Notes: generated by a model not told the origin, from the sequence alone. Positions 1 through 8,578 are shown, counted from the stretch's first letter. The stretch is 64,000 nucleotides of DNA from Thermacetogenium phaeum DSM 12270 (GCF_000305935.1 NC_018870.1:761942-825941); one strand, 5' to 3'. Numbers and translations are program-made.

Positions 1-2
1 GG

Positions 3-434
3 AACGCTCCGGCGTCCATCGCCACGGTCGAGGTCAACCCAAGCGCGGATATAGGCGGCAAGGCGGGAGAAAAAGAAGTGGTCGTCCCGGCCAGCGAGCC
101 GACTGCGGCGCCAGCCGATAACACGGCGCCTCAGACCGACCAGCCGGTGCAAAACCTGCAGCCGGAAGTCACCAAACCGCCGGAGCCGACGGAAAGCCAG
201 AAGACCGACCCGACCCGAAAACCGAGCGGGGAAAAGGTTGACAATGTGCAAGCTACGGACCACAACAATGTGCAGAAACCGGATGCCACGCAAACCGGTG
301 AACCAAAGGGCGGCGAGAGAAAAGACGGCAAGGTTTATCTCCCCGGCTTCGGCTGGGTAACTGAAACAGGCGGCTCAGGCACAAAAGTAGACGGTGACGG
401 TGATATCAACAAACAGGTTGGAACGATGGATTAG
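3..434 (+). CDS. C-terminal part of a conjugative-element protein (DUF6550-like)
   Basis: The reading frame is open from base 3 and ends with TAG at 432-434, so the 5' end lies outside the window. The visible 143 residues are very rich in Pro, Thr, Glu and Lys, consistent with an extended wall-spanning or extracellular linker. They end in a compact tail containing YLPGFGWV and a Gly-rich stretch. I associate that tail, from memory only, with the DUF6550 family found upstream of secreted proteins in clostridial ICEs. A perfect terminator follows at 466-490, so this gene ends a transcription unit or is attenuated before the next gene. Function unknown; the family name is tentative. Confidence 0.6.
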   Translation, partial: NAPASIATVEVNPSADIGGKAGEKEVVVPASEPTAAPADNTAPQTDQPVQNLQPEVTKPPEPTESQKTDPTRKPSGEKVDNVQATDHNNVQKPDATQTGEPKGGERKDGKVYLPGFGWVTETGGSGTKVDGDGDINKQVGTMD

Positions 435-465
435 CCCCCGACAATAGAATAAAACATTCCAGGGA

Positions 466-490
466 ACGCGGCAGAAATGCCGCGTTTTTT
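466..490 (+). terminator. Rho-independent terminator
   Basis: Perfect 8-bp arms ACGCGGCA and TGCCGCGT close a GAAA tetraloop and are followed by six T. It lies 32 bases after the preceding stop codon and just before the ribosome site of the next gene. Confidence 0.85.
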
Positions 491-509
491 GATGTTCAAG
501 GAGGTCTCT

Positions 510-2198
510 ATGAAACGTACACTCAGCATTTTTATTGTGCTGGTCCTGCTGCTGACCGCCCTGCTTCCCCTAACCGCCTATGCCGAGGGCGAAGGAAACA
601 TAGACAATGGAAGCGGCAGCATGGGCAGCGGCACCAGCGAAAACTTCTGGAATCCCGGCGACGAGGGAGTGCGGATCACGGTGGTCAGAGCCAGTGATCA
701 CGCGGTGGTTACCATTCCCGTTGATTTTACCAACAAGCATCCCGACAACATACAGGCGCACTTCGGAAAGGTGAGCAAAATATCCTACACAAATGGTTTT
801 TCCCTGACGCCCAGCATGCAGCAGTATACCTATGTCAATCCGGCGCAAGCGGTTCCGAGAATTATCAGCTCCGGCAGCGGTAATGCCAACATTGATGATA
901 TAAAAAGATATTTCTGTTCGGAATATACACTGATGCGGATTGCCGATGTTACCGGTTTCAATTACGACACCCTTATCAACGGTGACTACAAAATACTGTT
1001 AGAGCCAGTTGCATATATGACCTTTCAAGGCGTAAGGATTGCTGTGACTGCAACAGAAGCTGCCCTTTATGACGAGCAGCTCGGCGGCGGTTTAAGAAGC
1101 AAAATGGCTTCTCTTTCACACCAAAATCTACCACTTGCCATGTTTCTGGAAACGCCTGATCTTGGCTATCCTGCGTGGTCGGGAAGCACCACATCAAAAG
1201 CTTCCAATGCGGATATAAAGTCCTCCCTTGGCCTTGGCATCATACGGTTCAGCGAGGCGGAGCCTCCCCAGGTGAGCGGTTATGACTACACCTACCGTGT
1301 CAACACACAGGTCATCACCTCGGTTACGGTCAGCGGAGGCCAGGCCGATCCCGACCATCCTGTGACGGCGCGCTTTACCATCGGCGGCCAAACCTACACG
1401 GTGAATAATATATATTATCCCGAAGGCGACAGCCAGCTTGTGTGGGTGCGCTGGACGACACCCTCCACGCCGCAGACCATGACCATCCATGTGTCCGTCA
1501 CAGGCAGGGGCAGGGCGAGCCAGGGTACCATCACCGCCAATATTGTGGACCTGTCGGGACATGAGCCGCCAAACCCCGTCGCCAACGACCGCAACGACTC
1601 CTATACCCAACCGGCCGTTCCGAACAACCCGCAGAAAACCTCCGCCACATGGGGCGTCTGGCGTCCCTGGTGGCACGCGTATTGGGTGTGGCACTCCACC
1701 GACGAGGATTCGGGGTACTGGTGTGATCACGGCTGGTGGGAGTTCGACTGGAACACTTACACCGCAAGCCTTTCGGCCTCCATGAGCGTCGTTCCGGATG
1801 CAAAAAATCCTACTGCTTCGGGCAAAACCATGAAAAGCGGGTATGGGATCAACCAGACCGTCACTGCAAATGTCAGCACCAACCAATCCTCGGCGGTGAC
1901 GGCCGCGCAGACCGCCGTCACCTATTTCCCCGAATTCCGGTATCAGTCCTACTGGCGCCTGCTGGAGAGGACCGGTGGCGGCCTCGGCACCCAGTTTGAG
2001 TTTGCCAGGAACAGATATTCAACCTATAACCGGCGCACCCACTTCACGCCCATCTGGATGCCGGACGGAAGCTATACCCCCTACACCTACCTGATGGACT
2101 GCTGGACGCCCCAGGGGATGCTCAGCATGAACCTCGCCGACTCGGTGACCATCAGCGGGAACCTCTGGAGCGACTGGCATATCGCTAAACTTAGATAA
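510..2198 (+). CDS. Secreted conjugative-element protein, C-terminus replaced by RIT insertion
   Basis: The start is ATG 510 with an AAGGAGG site at 498-504; the in-frame ATG at 477 lies inside the terminator. The first about 27 residues form a Sec signal peptide (MKRTLSIF, then a Leu-rich core, then AYAEG). The mature protein of about 535 residues is rich in Thr, Ser and Trp, with a Trp-dense stretch around residues 385-420 (WGVWRPWW and similar), and has no enzyme motif I recognise. It is probably an extracellular or wall-exposed component of the transfer apparatus. The last codons and the stop (AKLR*) come from the left end of the inserted RIT element at 2185. Joining base 2184 to 5698 restores the frame and gives the tail IARLSEFSDNIAPVKP with a stop at 5742-5744. 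The present protein has therefore swapped 15 native residues for 3 foreign ones and may still work. Confidence 0.8.
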   Translation: MKRTLSIFIVLVLLLTALLPLTAYAEGEGNIDNGSGSMGSGTSENFWNPGDEGVRITVVRASDHAVVTIPVDFTNKHPDNIQAHFGKVSKISYTNGFSLTPSMQQYTYVNPAQAVPRIISSGSGNANIDDIKRYFCSEYTLMRIADVTGFNYDTLINGDYKILLEPVAYMTFQGVRIAVTATEAALYDEQLGGGLRSKMASLSHQNLPLAMFLETPDLGYPAWSGSTTSKASNADIKSSLGLGIIRFSEAEPPQVSGYDYTYRVNTQVITSVTVSGGQADPDHPVTARFTIGGQTYTVNNIYYPEGDSQLVWVRWTTPSTPQTMTIHVSVTGRGRASQGTITANIVDLSGHEPPNPVANDRNDSYTQPAVPNNPQKTSATWGVWRPWWHAYWVWHSTDEDSGYWCDHGWWEFDWNTYTASLSASMSVVPDAKNPTASGKTMKSGYGINQTVTANVSTNQSSAVTAAQTAVTYFPEFRYQSYWRLLERTGGGLGTQFEFARNRYSTYNRRTHFTPIWMPDGSYTPYTYLMDCWTPQGMLSMNLADSVTISGNLWSDWHIAKLR

Positions 2199-2266
2199 AT
2201 GTTTATCCGAGTAGAATAACGATAAATGGCTAAACAGAGCCAGTATCATATAGTTCTACTCGGATA
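2185..2266. repeat. Left end of RIT element with recombinase-site palindrome
   Basis: The outer 29 bp (2185-2213) are inverted at the right end. Inside, ATCCGAGTAGAA (2205-2216) is repeated inverted as TTCTACTCGGAT (2254-2265), giving a two-arm recombinase-binding site with a 37-bp centre. Confidence 0.8.
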
Positions 2267-2337
2267 AGATTATACAAATCCAAGAGTGGCAACAATTAAC
2301 TTATTGAAAAAGTTAAAATGGAAAATGGAGGATTTGT

Positions 2338-3603
2338 ATGCATGCCAAAACAATGCTCGTAAAAGAAAGCTATCTTAATGAGGAACTGGAATCATTCTTA
2401 AATCACCTCCTCGGGTTGGGATATAGCGAAAATACCGTTCAAAACTATAGATGGATCGTAAACCAATTTGAACGGTTTCTGCTTGAAAATCATTACAGGA
2501 ATTATTCAAATGAAATTGCGGATCAGTTCTTATCAACTGTGTCAGAATCAAGGAGATATACTGAAAATACAGTTAGAACGCTAAAGGGGATGTTGTATCG
2601 CTTTGATGCTTTTATGAGCGGCAGAGATTTAGCTTTGCGAAGTCCGCGTGTAGTTAGGAAATGTCCTATACAATTTGAGGGAGTATTCGCAGAATACTTG
2701 GAAGACTTGAGATTGCGCAGTTATCGGGAAAGAACAGTTGAAGATCATCGACTTAATATTTTGAAAGTGTTAAAGGAATTTGATGCGAGCGGAGTAAAAA
2801 ACATTGCCCATATCGTACCTGCGAACATATACAATATATTTAATGGAATTCATCGCAAAAACAGCTTTTATTCAACATTACGGCAATTTCTCCGTTTTCT
2901 TTTTAAGAATAGAGTTCTCCATGACGATTATTCTGTTCTTGTCCCTTCAGTCAGGTACTCCAGCCCTGTACCATCAATTTATACGAAATCCGAAATTACG
3001 CAGCTATTGAAAGCTATTGACACAAGCACTAAAACGGGCAAACGCAATTACGCTATCGTTATGTTGGCATTGCGACTTGGGTTACGAACTGGAGACATTG
3101 TAAACCTGAAAATTTCGGATGTAAATTTTACGAACAAAGAAATCTGCTTTATCCAAGAAAAAACGCAGCTGCCTCAGCGTTTAGTACTTTTGCCTGAAAT
3201 CGAGAAATCACTATTATCATACCTTTCAACTGCAAGACCTGACTGTGATTCGCCTAATATTTTCTTGTCGCTCCTCGCTCCTTATAGACCCTTAACTCCA
3301 AGTTTAATATGGGCGCACATACACACCCACATTGAAAGTGCGGGAATTATCATAGGTGAGCGTAAAAGCGGTGCCCATTCATTGCGGATGACGCTGGCAA
3401 GCGAATTAGTTGCTGAAAAAGTACCATATGATGTGGTCAGAAAAATACTTGGACACGATGATCCTGTTTCTATCAAGCACTATGTGAAATTTGATATTGA
3501 GTCTTTGCGTTCATGTGCGATTGAAATCCCTCCGGCAACAGGGAAACATGCCGCATATATGGAAACGCGGTTAGGAGGAAAATCCAATGATATATATATT
3601 TAA
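2338..3603 (+). CDS. RIT tyrosine recombinase A
   Basis: This 421-residue protein has a phage-integrase N-terminal SAM-like region (about 10-110, with a second such region about 125-205) and a C-terminal catalytic domain. Visible catalytic residues are Arg250 (LRTGD), the HSLR box at 347-350, His373 (GHDD) and the nucleophile Tyr382. ATG 2338 follows a GGAGGA site by about 6 bases. It is the first of three recombinase genes that overlap or nearly overlap, so they are translated together. In RIT elements the three proteins are always kept in the same order and are all thought to be needed for movement. Catalytically intact by inspection. Confidence 0.9.
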   Translation: MHAKTMLVKESYLNEELESFLNHLLGLGYSENTVQNYRWIVNQFERFLLENHYRNYSNEIADQFLSTVSESRRYTENTVRTLKGMLYRFDAFMSGRDLALRSPRVVRKCPIQFEGVFAEYLEDLRLRSYRERTVEDHRLNILKVLKEFDASGVKNIAHIVPANIYNIFNGIHRKNSFYSTLRQFLRFLFKNRVLHDDYSVLVPSVRYSSPVPSIYTKSEITQLLKAIDTSTKTGKRNYAIVMLALRLGLRTGDIVNLKISDVNFTNKEICFIQEKTQLPQRLVLLPEIEKSLLSYLSTARPDCDSPNIFLSLLAPYRPLTPSLIWAHIHTHIESAGIIIGERKSGAHSLRMTLASELVAEKVPYDVVRKILGHDDPVSIKHYVKFDIESLRSCAIEIPPATGKHAAYMETRLGGKSNDIYI

Positions 3604-4567
3604 GAGCGCGTTTTCCTCCGAGATGGTCCAACATTTAACGTTGCTTCATAGTGCAGGGAAGTATATCTTTCAAATCCAGAGTTCCTTGACTGATTTGGAT
3701 AAATACTTGGTGACGAATGGGTTCACAAGCAAGGTTTTGGACGCAAACACCATATCCGCATGGCTAAAAACACGGGATGTCAGCATGAAAACTAAAATCA
3801 AGAATCTGTCCCATGTCAAAGGCTTTGTCAAATATCTTGCTTCATTAAAAATCGAAGCAAGCTGCCCTGAGTTGCCAAAAATGCAGCAGGAATACGTCCC
3901 GTATGTGTTTTCTGATGCAGAGATTAAACGTATAGTATCGGCCGCTGATAACTTTGAGGCACGGAACTCATTGACGCGCTCGGTGTTGGTATTTCCGGTT
4001 CTTCTTCGCATACTATACGGCTGCGGACTGCGTTTGGGAGAGGGACGCTCATTGTGCTGGACAGATGCTGACCTCGAAAACGGTGTTCTTACAATCAGAG
4101 AAGCCAAAAACTTAAAGCAAAGATTTGTTCCTATGGACGATTCCCTGACTAATTTTCTGAAAGATTACAAAAAGATGACGCATAGCGACGGTATTTGCCG
4201 CGAATATCTTTTTGAAAGCGACCTTCATCCGGGTAAGCCCTTTAAAAATAATACATTTTACGAATGGTTCACAAGGGTGCTTAAAGTCGCAGACGTTAAT
4301 TACGCAAAGCTAAATAACCGAAAACGCGGGCCTTGTCCTCATTGTTTAAGGCACTGTTTTACACTAAAGTCATTCTTGAAATCAGATAACGAGGGAAGGC
4401 GGTTCGAGGATACTGCCCCATTTTTAGCGGCCTATCTTGGACATGACAGCGCAAAAGAAACCGAAGCGTATTTGCGTTCCAACCATACGGTTTATGAGCA
4501 GTCACACCAAAGGGTAAACGCTGCAATAGGAAATTTGTTCCCGGAGGTGAGCTTTGATGAAAACTAA
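3587..4567 (+). CDS. RIT tyrosine recombinase B
   Basis: This 326-residue tyrosine recombinase overlaps the preceding gene by 17 bases and has its own AGGAGG site at 3573. The catalytic half shows the first Arg in GCGLRLGE, the second box as HCLRH, then GHDSAKETEAY with the His and nucleophile Tyr. The N-terminal half (about 1-105) is the SAM-like DNA-binding domain. It is the second member of the trio and differs clearly in sequence from its neighbours, so the three are not recent duplicates. Confidence 0.9.
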   Translation: MIYIFKSAFSSEMVQHLTLLHSAGKYIFQIQSSLTDLDKYLVTNGFTSKVLDANTISAWLKTRDVSMKTKIKNLSHVKGFVKYLASLKIEASCPELPKMQQEYVPYVFSDAEIKRIVSAADNFEARNSLTRSVLVFPVLLRILYGCGLRLGEGRSLCWTDADLENGVLTIREAKNLKQRFVPMDDSLTNFLKDYKKMTHSDGICREYLFESDLHPGKPFKNNTFYEWFTRVLKVADVNYAKLNNRKRGPCPHCLRHCFTLKSFLKSDNEGRRFEDTAPFLAAYLGHDSAKETEAYLRSNHTVYEQSHQRVNAAIGNLFPEVSFDEN

Positions 4568-5606
4568 TACGCTTCTAACGGTACTAACCGATTATTTCAT
4601 GTCGTATTTACCGGATGTTAAAGGGTACAGTCAAAATACAATCACTTCATATCAGTATGCCTTTCAACTGTTATATGATTTTTTGCTTGAGGAAAAAGGA
4701 CTGCCTCCCGAAAAAATAACATTTAAGAGCCTTTCCTCTGAAATAATTTCAAAATATTTGACATGGCTTGAAGTCAACCGCGGCTGTTCTCCCGCAACGC
4801 GCAATCTAAGGCGTACAGCTATTTCATCGTTCTCTAAATTCGCACTGAAGAAAAACTTAGGCGAAGCGCTGCAATTCCATTCAAGCGTCGCCGAAATACC
4901 GCCGAAAAACACGCATAAGAACACGGACATAAAATATTTTACCAAAGAAGAAATTGCCATTATTCTAAATATGCCGGATACTGGACGCGCTATTGGAAAA
5001 AGGGACGTAATGCTACTTAGTTTGCTTTATGCTAGCGGTGCGCGCGCGCAAGAATTATGCGATTTGACGCTTAATGATATTTACTTGGGGAAGGAAACAA
5101 ATATCCGGCTTGTCGGTAAAGGTAACAAGGCGCGTTTGGTAACAATACCACAAAACTGCGCCGTAATGCTGAAAAACTACCTTGAAAGCAGAAATTTAGA
5201 TTCTTCCAGCCCTAAAGACAGATTAAAGCATATTTTTTCAAGTCAAACCAACGAAAAAATGTCTATCTCTTGTGTTGAGGAGATTGTTAAAAAATATGTC
5301 ATCAAATCAAAGAAGGCGTATCCTCAACTTTTTAAGAGGAAGACATATACTCCACATTCTTTTAGACATTCCATCGCAGTCCATATGCTTGAATGTGGGG
5401 AATCGCTCGTAGTCATTAAGGCTTTTTTAGGTCACACATCAATTATGACTACGACAATCTACGCCAATGTTACGCCAGAACTGGCGAACAAATATTTAAG
5501 GGAAAGGGGGCAGGCTTTGAATGACTTAGAGTTGCAGAATCAGTATGCCGACCACCCAACGGTCGGTATGCTGCCATTTTTAAGCAAACAGCATAGAGGT
5601 AGATAG
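4557..5606 (+). CDS. RIT tyrosine recombinase C
   Basis: The start is ATG 4557 behind CGGAGGTGA, overlapping the previous gene by 11 bases. The 349 residues have an N-terminal core-binding domain (about 10-105) and a C-terminal integrase fold with the motifs ASGARAQEL (Arg), HSFRH and GHTSIMTTTIY (His, Tyr), all intact. It resembles XerC/XerD-type enzymes most closely of the three. It is the last gene of the trio, ending about 60 bases before the right terminal repeat. Confidence 0.9.
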   Translation: MKTNTLLTVLTDYFMSYLPDVKGYSQNTITSYQYAFQLLYDFLLEEKGLPPEKITFKSLSSEIISKYLTWLEVNRGCSPATRNLRRTAISSFSKFALKKNLGEALQFHSSVAEIPPKNTHKNTDIKYFTKEEIAIILNMPDTGRAIGKRDVMLLSLLYASGARAQELCDLTLNDIYLGKETNIRLVGKGNKARLVTIPQNCAVMLKNYLESRNLDSSSPKDRLKHIFSSQTNEKMSISCVEEIVKKYVIKSKKAYPQLFKRKTYTPHSFRHSIAVHMLECGESLVVIKAFLGHTSIMTTTIYANVTPELANKYLRERGQALNDLELQNQYADHPTVGMLPFLSKQHRGR

Positions 5607-5615
5607 TTAATTATT

Positions 5616-5697
5616 ATCCGAGTAAAATTTTATGACAGCAGCTTTTATTCAGCCGTTTGTCATCGTTTTACTCGGATAAACATTTATCTCAGTTTAG
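5616..5697. repeat. Right end of RIT element with recombinase-site palindrome
   Basis: It mirrors the left end. ATCCGAGTAAAA (5616-5627) faces an inverted copy ending in ACTCGGAT (5669-5676), and the outermost 29 bp to 5697 are the inverted match of 2185-2213. Confidence 0.8.
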
Positions 5698-5744
5698 CAA
5701 GGTTATCCGAGTTCTCGGATAACATTGCGCCGGTCAAGCCTTAA
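5698..5744 (+). pseudogene. Severed C-terminal codons of the secreted-protein gene
   Basis: Read in the frame of the upstream gene, these bases encode the tail RLSEFSDNIAPVKP followed by TAA. They have no start of their own and are now untranslated. Bases 5702-5723 are a perfect palindrome built on TTATCCGAG and CTCGGATAA, the same core word found in both RIT ends, which suggests why the element chose this site. Confidence 0.7.
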
Positions 5745-5767
5745 AAATACCATCAGAAAAAGAATGG

Positions 5768-5805
5768 ACCGCAGGGCAAAAACAGCTTTGCGGTTTTTTC
5801 TTTTT
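5768..5805 (+). terminator. Rho-independent terminator
   Basis: Inverted ACCGCA/TGCGGT with additional inner pairing (GCAAA/TTTGC) is followed by TTTTTTCTTTTT. It sits 24 bases after the reconstructed end of the secreted-protein gene, so it is that gene's original terminator. Confidence 0.75.
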
Positions 5806-5835
5806 CAGCAATAAAGGATGAAAGGTGGAAAAACC

Positions 5836-6177
5836 ATGAAAAAAACCAAGAAGCTTCTGCTTGTCTTTTGCCTTATCCTTGTCCTGACAGGCATATTCTG
5901 CGTGACCGCCTATGCCGATCCCACCGGCGATGTGGCAGGGGCGATTGAAGGGACGTGGAAAGACGCGTCCGCGCAGATCAAAACCGTGGTCAACAAGGTG
6001 GTGTTCCCCGCCATCGACCTGATCCTGGCCGTGTTTTTCTTCGCCAAACTGGGGATGGCGTACTTCGACTACCGCAAACACGGGCAGTTTGAATGGGCGG
6101 CGCCGGCGATCCTGTTCGCAACCCTTGTGTTTATGTTAACGGCCCCCTTATACATCTGGAGCATCCTTGGCATGTGA
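5836..6177 (+). CDS. Small pilin-like membrane protein (DUF3852-like, VirB2 position)
   Basis: The start is ATG 5836, seven bases after an AAAGGTGG site; the upstream in-frame ATG at 5818 has a poorer site. The 113 residues carry a signal peptide (KKTKKLLLVF core, then AYADP) and two hydrophobic helices near residues 55-75 and 85-108, joined by a short charged loop (YFDYRKHGQF). This topology and its place just before TrbL/VirB6 match VirB2/TrbC-type subunits and the DUF3852 family of clostridial ICEs. I infer a structural subunit of the transfer channel; no catalytic role is expected. Confidence 0.65.
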   Translation: MKKTKKLLLVFCLILVLTGIFCVTAYADPTGDVAGAIEGTWKDASAQIKTVVNKVVFPAIDLILAVFFFAKLGMAYFDYRKHGQFEWAAPAILFATLVFMLTAPLYIWSILGM

Positions 6178-6194
6178 CAACTGTAAAATGATGC

Positions 6195-6229
6195 GCGGGA
6201 GCCTGTGTAAAAGCAGGCTCTCCGCTTTT
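6195..6229 (+). terminator. Hairpin between pilin-like gene and trbL (attenuator)
   Basis: GAGCCTG (6199-6205) pairs with CAGGCTC (6214-6220), extended by outer GCG/CGC, and is followed by only four T. Weak or partial termination is likely, which would tune expression within the operon. Confidence 0.5.
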
Positions 6230-6251
6230 CGGGAAAGGAGTGACACGCCCA

Positions 6252-7109
6252 ATGTTTATATGGGATTTTGCCGCCGACCTTGTGCTGGGACAGATCATGG
6301 ACTGGATATATGCGCAGATTGTTGGATTTCTCGGTGAGTTTTTCTCCATGATGGGCAACATGGGCGCCGAGTTGTTTGAGATGAGCTGGGTGCAGGCTGT
6401 CGTGCTGTTCTTCTCTTATCTCGCGTGGGCGCTTTATGTGACGGGGCTGGTGGTCTCCGCCTTCGAGTGCGCCATTGAATACCAGTCCGGACGCGGCAGC
6501 GTCAAAGACGCAGCTCTTAACGCCTTTAAGGGATTTATGGCGGTCGGACTGTTTACCGTTGTCCCGGTGGAGTTATACAAGCTGGCGATAACTCTGCAGG
6601 GCAGCTTTACATCGGGCATCACCGGTCTTGCCAACGGCGGGATCAGCGCCATGACGCTTGCCGCCCTCGCCAATGTCGGCGGCTTCGGATTCAACCCCAT
6701 CATGGGGCTATTCTGCGTCATCCTCATGGGCTACGCGGTGATCAAGGTGTTCTTTGCCAATCTGAAACGCGGCGGCATTCTGCTGATCCAGATCGCCGTG
6801 GGGAGCCTGTACATGTTCAGCGTTCCCCGCGGCTACATTGACGGCTTCATAAGCTGGTGCAAGCAGGTGGTGGGCTTGTGCCTCACCGCGTTTTTGCAGT
6901 CCACCATTCTCATCGCGGGGCTCATGGTGTTCAACAGCAGCATGCTTTTAGGCCTCGGCCTGATGCTGGCGGCCTCGGAGGTGCCAAGGATCGCGGGGCA
7001 ATTCGGGCTGGACACCTCCACCAGGGGCAATCTGATGAGCACCGTGTACGCCGCCCAAACAGCGTTCAACATGACAAGGACGGTGGTAAGGGCGGTGGCG
7101 GCGAAATGA
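6252..7109 (+). CDS. TrbL/VirB6-family conjugal transfer membrane protein
   Basis: The start is taken at ATG 6252, 11 bases after AAAGGAG; the in-frame GTG at 6240 overlaps that site. The 285-residue protein has an N-terminal amphipathic segment and about six hydrophobic helices (near 35-75, 90-115, 135-160, 160-185, 190-215, 215-245). It resembles the CD0411-like TrbL proteins of Clostridioides ICEs. VirB6/TrbL proteins form the inner-membrane part of the type IV secretion channel. The stop overlaps the start of the next gene (ATGA), so translation is coupled. Confidence 0.8.
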   Translation: MFIWDFAADLVLGQIMDWIYAQIVGFLGEFFSMMGNMGAELFEMSWVQAVVLFFSYLAWALYVTGLVVSAFECAIEYQSGRGSVKDAALNAFKGFMAVGLFTVVPVELYKLAITLQGSFTSGITGLANGGISAMTLAALANVGGFGFNPIMGLFCVILMGYAVIKVFFANLKRGGILLIQIAVGSLYMFSVPRGYIDGFISWCKQVVGLCLTAFLQSTILIAGLMVFNSSMLLGLGLMLAASEVPRIAGQFGLDTSTRGNLMSTVYAAQTAFNMTRTVVRAVAAK

Positions 7110-7675
7110 CGGATAAGAAGCTGGTCTATATTGCCTCGCCCTATGCCGGAGATATCGAATACAACACCCGGATGGCAATAAAATACTGCCGCTACGCCGC
7201 GGAACACGGCGTTATCCCTCTGGCTCCCCATTTGCTGATGCCGAGATTTCTCTGCGAAGCGAATCCGGAAGAACGGGAGCTGGGGATCAAAATGGGGCTG
7301 CAGCTCCTTGCCTTATGCTCCGAACTGTGGGTCTTCGGCGGCCGGATATCCGAGGGCATGCGGCGTGAGATCGCGGAGGCCGAAAGGCTCGGCGTCCCGA
7401 TTAAACACATCGGCGAAATTGAAATGACGGGAGTGAAGGATATGAAAAAATACGGAATATGGGCGAAAAGAAGCGCGGCCTCCGTCTGCGGCGCGGCGGA
7501 AGCCTGGCTCAAGTCGGACGGAAAGCCCATGACTTTTGACACTTATGAGGAAGCGGCGGGCAAGGCCGAAGCGCTTATGAAGAATATCGGGACGGTCAAC
7601 GTTTCCTATTATCCCAGGCCAATGGAACAGGAGCCGGAGGACGCGCCCGCTCCCAGCATGAGTATGAAATTATAA
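7106..7675 (+). CDS. DUF4406-domain protein (deoxyribosyltransferase-like fold)
   Basis: ATG 7106 overlaps the stop of trbL. Residues 1-100 match the DUF4406 type: YIASPYAGDIEYNTRMA at the start and ELWVFGGRISEGMRREI later, typical of the nucleoside 2-deoxyribosyltransferase-like fold. A C-terminal extension of about 90 residues ends in the unusual tail SMSMKL, similar to the tails of two other proteins in this operon. It is common in ICEs of this family at this position. The molecular role is unknown; nucleotide or nucleotide-sugar binding is plausible. Confidence 0.75.
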   Translation: MTDKKLVYIASPYAGDIEYNTRMAIKYCRYAAEHGVIPLAPHLLMPRFLCEANPEERELGIKMGLQLLALCSELWVFGGRISEGMRREIAEAERLGVPIKHIGEIEMTGVKDMKKYGIWAKRSAASVCGAAEAWLKSDGKPMTFDTYEEAAGKAEALMKNIGTVNVSYYPRPMEQEPEDAPAPSMSMKL

Positions 7676-7688
7676 GGAGGGCTGAAAA

Positions 7689-7991
7689 GTGTATATTTAC
7701 CCCGACAATTTGAAATCCAAGGCGGTGCTGTGGCTGTGGCAGCTCCGGGACATCGGCGTGATCGGTATCGGTTGCCTTATCTCTGTTTTCGCACTGGCGC
7801 AGCTTGGTTTTTTGCTTCCCATCGTGGCGACGGCTCTCTACGCCTTTTTGACCATTCGATTTGACGACACCAGCATCCTTGACTTTATCCGCTATGCCTG
7901 CGCCTTTTTCCTGACCGGGCAGCAGTTCTACGAATGGCGGCTGCAATCCGGCGACCATTGGGAACCGGACGGAAAGCGGGTGGGCAAATGA
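7689..7991 (+). CDS. PrgI-family (VirB3-like) transfer protein
   Basis: A GTG start at 7689 follows a perfect AAGGAGG by eight bases. The 100-residue protein has two adjacent hydrophobic helices (about 22-42 and 43-62) and a conserved C-terminal region with FFLTGQQFYEWR. PrgI/VirB3 proteins sit in the inner membrane and partner with VirB4. The stop overlaps the next start (ATGA), coupling it to the VirB4 N-terminal piece. Confidence 0.8.
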   Translation: MYIYPDNLKSKAVLWLWQLRDIGVIGIGCLISVFALAQLGFLLPIVATALYAFLTIRFDDTSILDFIRYACAFFLTGQQFYEWRLQSGDHWEPDGKRVGK

Positions 7992-8578
7992 GCAGAAAAG
8001 AAAAAAAAGAGCAGAAGCAAAGGCAGGCCACGCGGCAGCTCATCAACACCAGAGCCATCACCGACTACAGCCTGCAGACCTACGGCCACGGCGAGCTGGT
8101 ATATTTTATCATCAAGCCCAGCAACATTTCCGTATTGTCCGAAGCCAGCGTCTCGGCGCGGATCTACGCCTTGATGACCGTGCTGAAAGGCATGGCGGAG
8201 ATTGAGATGTGCTGCCTGAATTCCCGTGAGAACTTTGAGGACAACAAGCGGTTCCTGAAAAGCCGCGCGGAACAGGAGGACAATCCGGCCGTCCGCAAGC
8301 TGCTGGAAGCGGACCTGACCTTCCTCGACCGCATCCAGGTGCAGATGGCGACCGCGAGGGAATTTCTCATCATCATCCGGCTGCGCGATGAAAAAGAGAG
8401 CGAGGTGTTCCCCTACTTAAACCGCATTGAGAAAACCCTGCGGGAGCAGGGCTTCTCTGTCAAGCGGGCCGGCAAAGAGGATATCAAGCGGCTGCTGGCG
8501 GTCTATTTCGAGCAAAACGTGACCACCGAGCGGTTTGAAGATTTTGACGGAGAGCGGTGGATCATTTTCGGAGACTGA
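7988..8578 (+). CDS. VirB4 N-terminal-domain-like protein
   Basis: ATG 7988 overlaps the PrgI stop. The 196 residues begin with a Lys/Gln-rich stretch (RKEKKEQKQRQ) and continue as a globular alpha/beta domain with IIKPSNISVLSEASV, reminiscent of the N-terminal half of VirB4/TraC. No P-loop is present. Together with the 610-residue ATPase at 9678 it would make a VirB4 of usual total size, so I read this as a naturally split VirB4. A Fic/antitoxin cassette has been inserted between the two pieces. Confidence 0.6.
   Translation: MSRKEKKEQKQRQATRQLINTRAITDYSLQTYGHGELVYFIIKPSNISVLSEASVSARIYALMTVLKGMAEIEMCCLNSRENFEDNKRFLKSRAEQEDNPAVRKLLEADLTFLDRIQVQMATAREFLIIIRLRDEKESEVFPYLNRIEKTLREQGFSVKRAGKEDIKRLLAVYFEQNVTTERFEDFDGERWIIFGD

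Larger units (their letters stand above)
2185..5697 (+). mobile_element. RIT element (recombinase in trio), about 3.5 kb
   Basis: Three overlapping tyrosine recombinase genes lie between inverted ends, the arrangement known as RIT elements. Bases 2185-2213 match the reverse complement of 5669-5697 over 29 bp with one mismatch. The block is visibly more AT-rich than the transfer genes on both sides. It sits in the last codons of the secreted-protein gene, and removing exactly 2185-5697 restores that frame, which supports these boundaries. No target duplication is apparent, as expected for tyrosine-recombinase transposition. Confidence 0.85.

Noticed and set aside
1194-1886. Long open frame on the minus strand inside the secreted-protein gene
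   Set aside because: It is antisense to a gene with a signal peptide and good ribosome site, has no start signal and no recognisable domain; it follows from the GC-rich codon pattern of the real gene.
2185-5697. Tn554-like transposon
   Set aside because: Tn554 also has three transposition genes, but its TnpC is not a tyrosine recombinase; here all three are, and the ends are inverted repeats, as in RIT elements.
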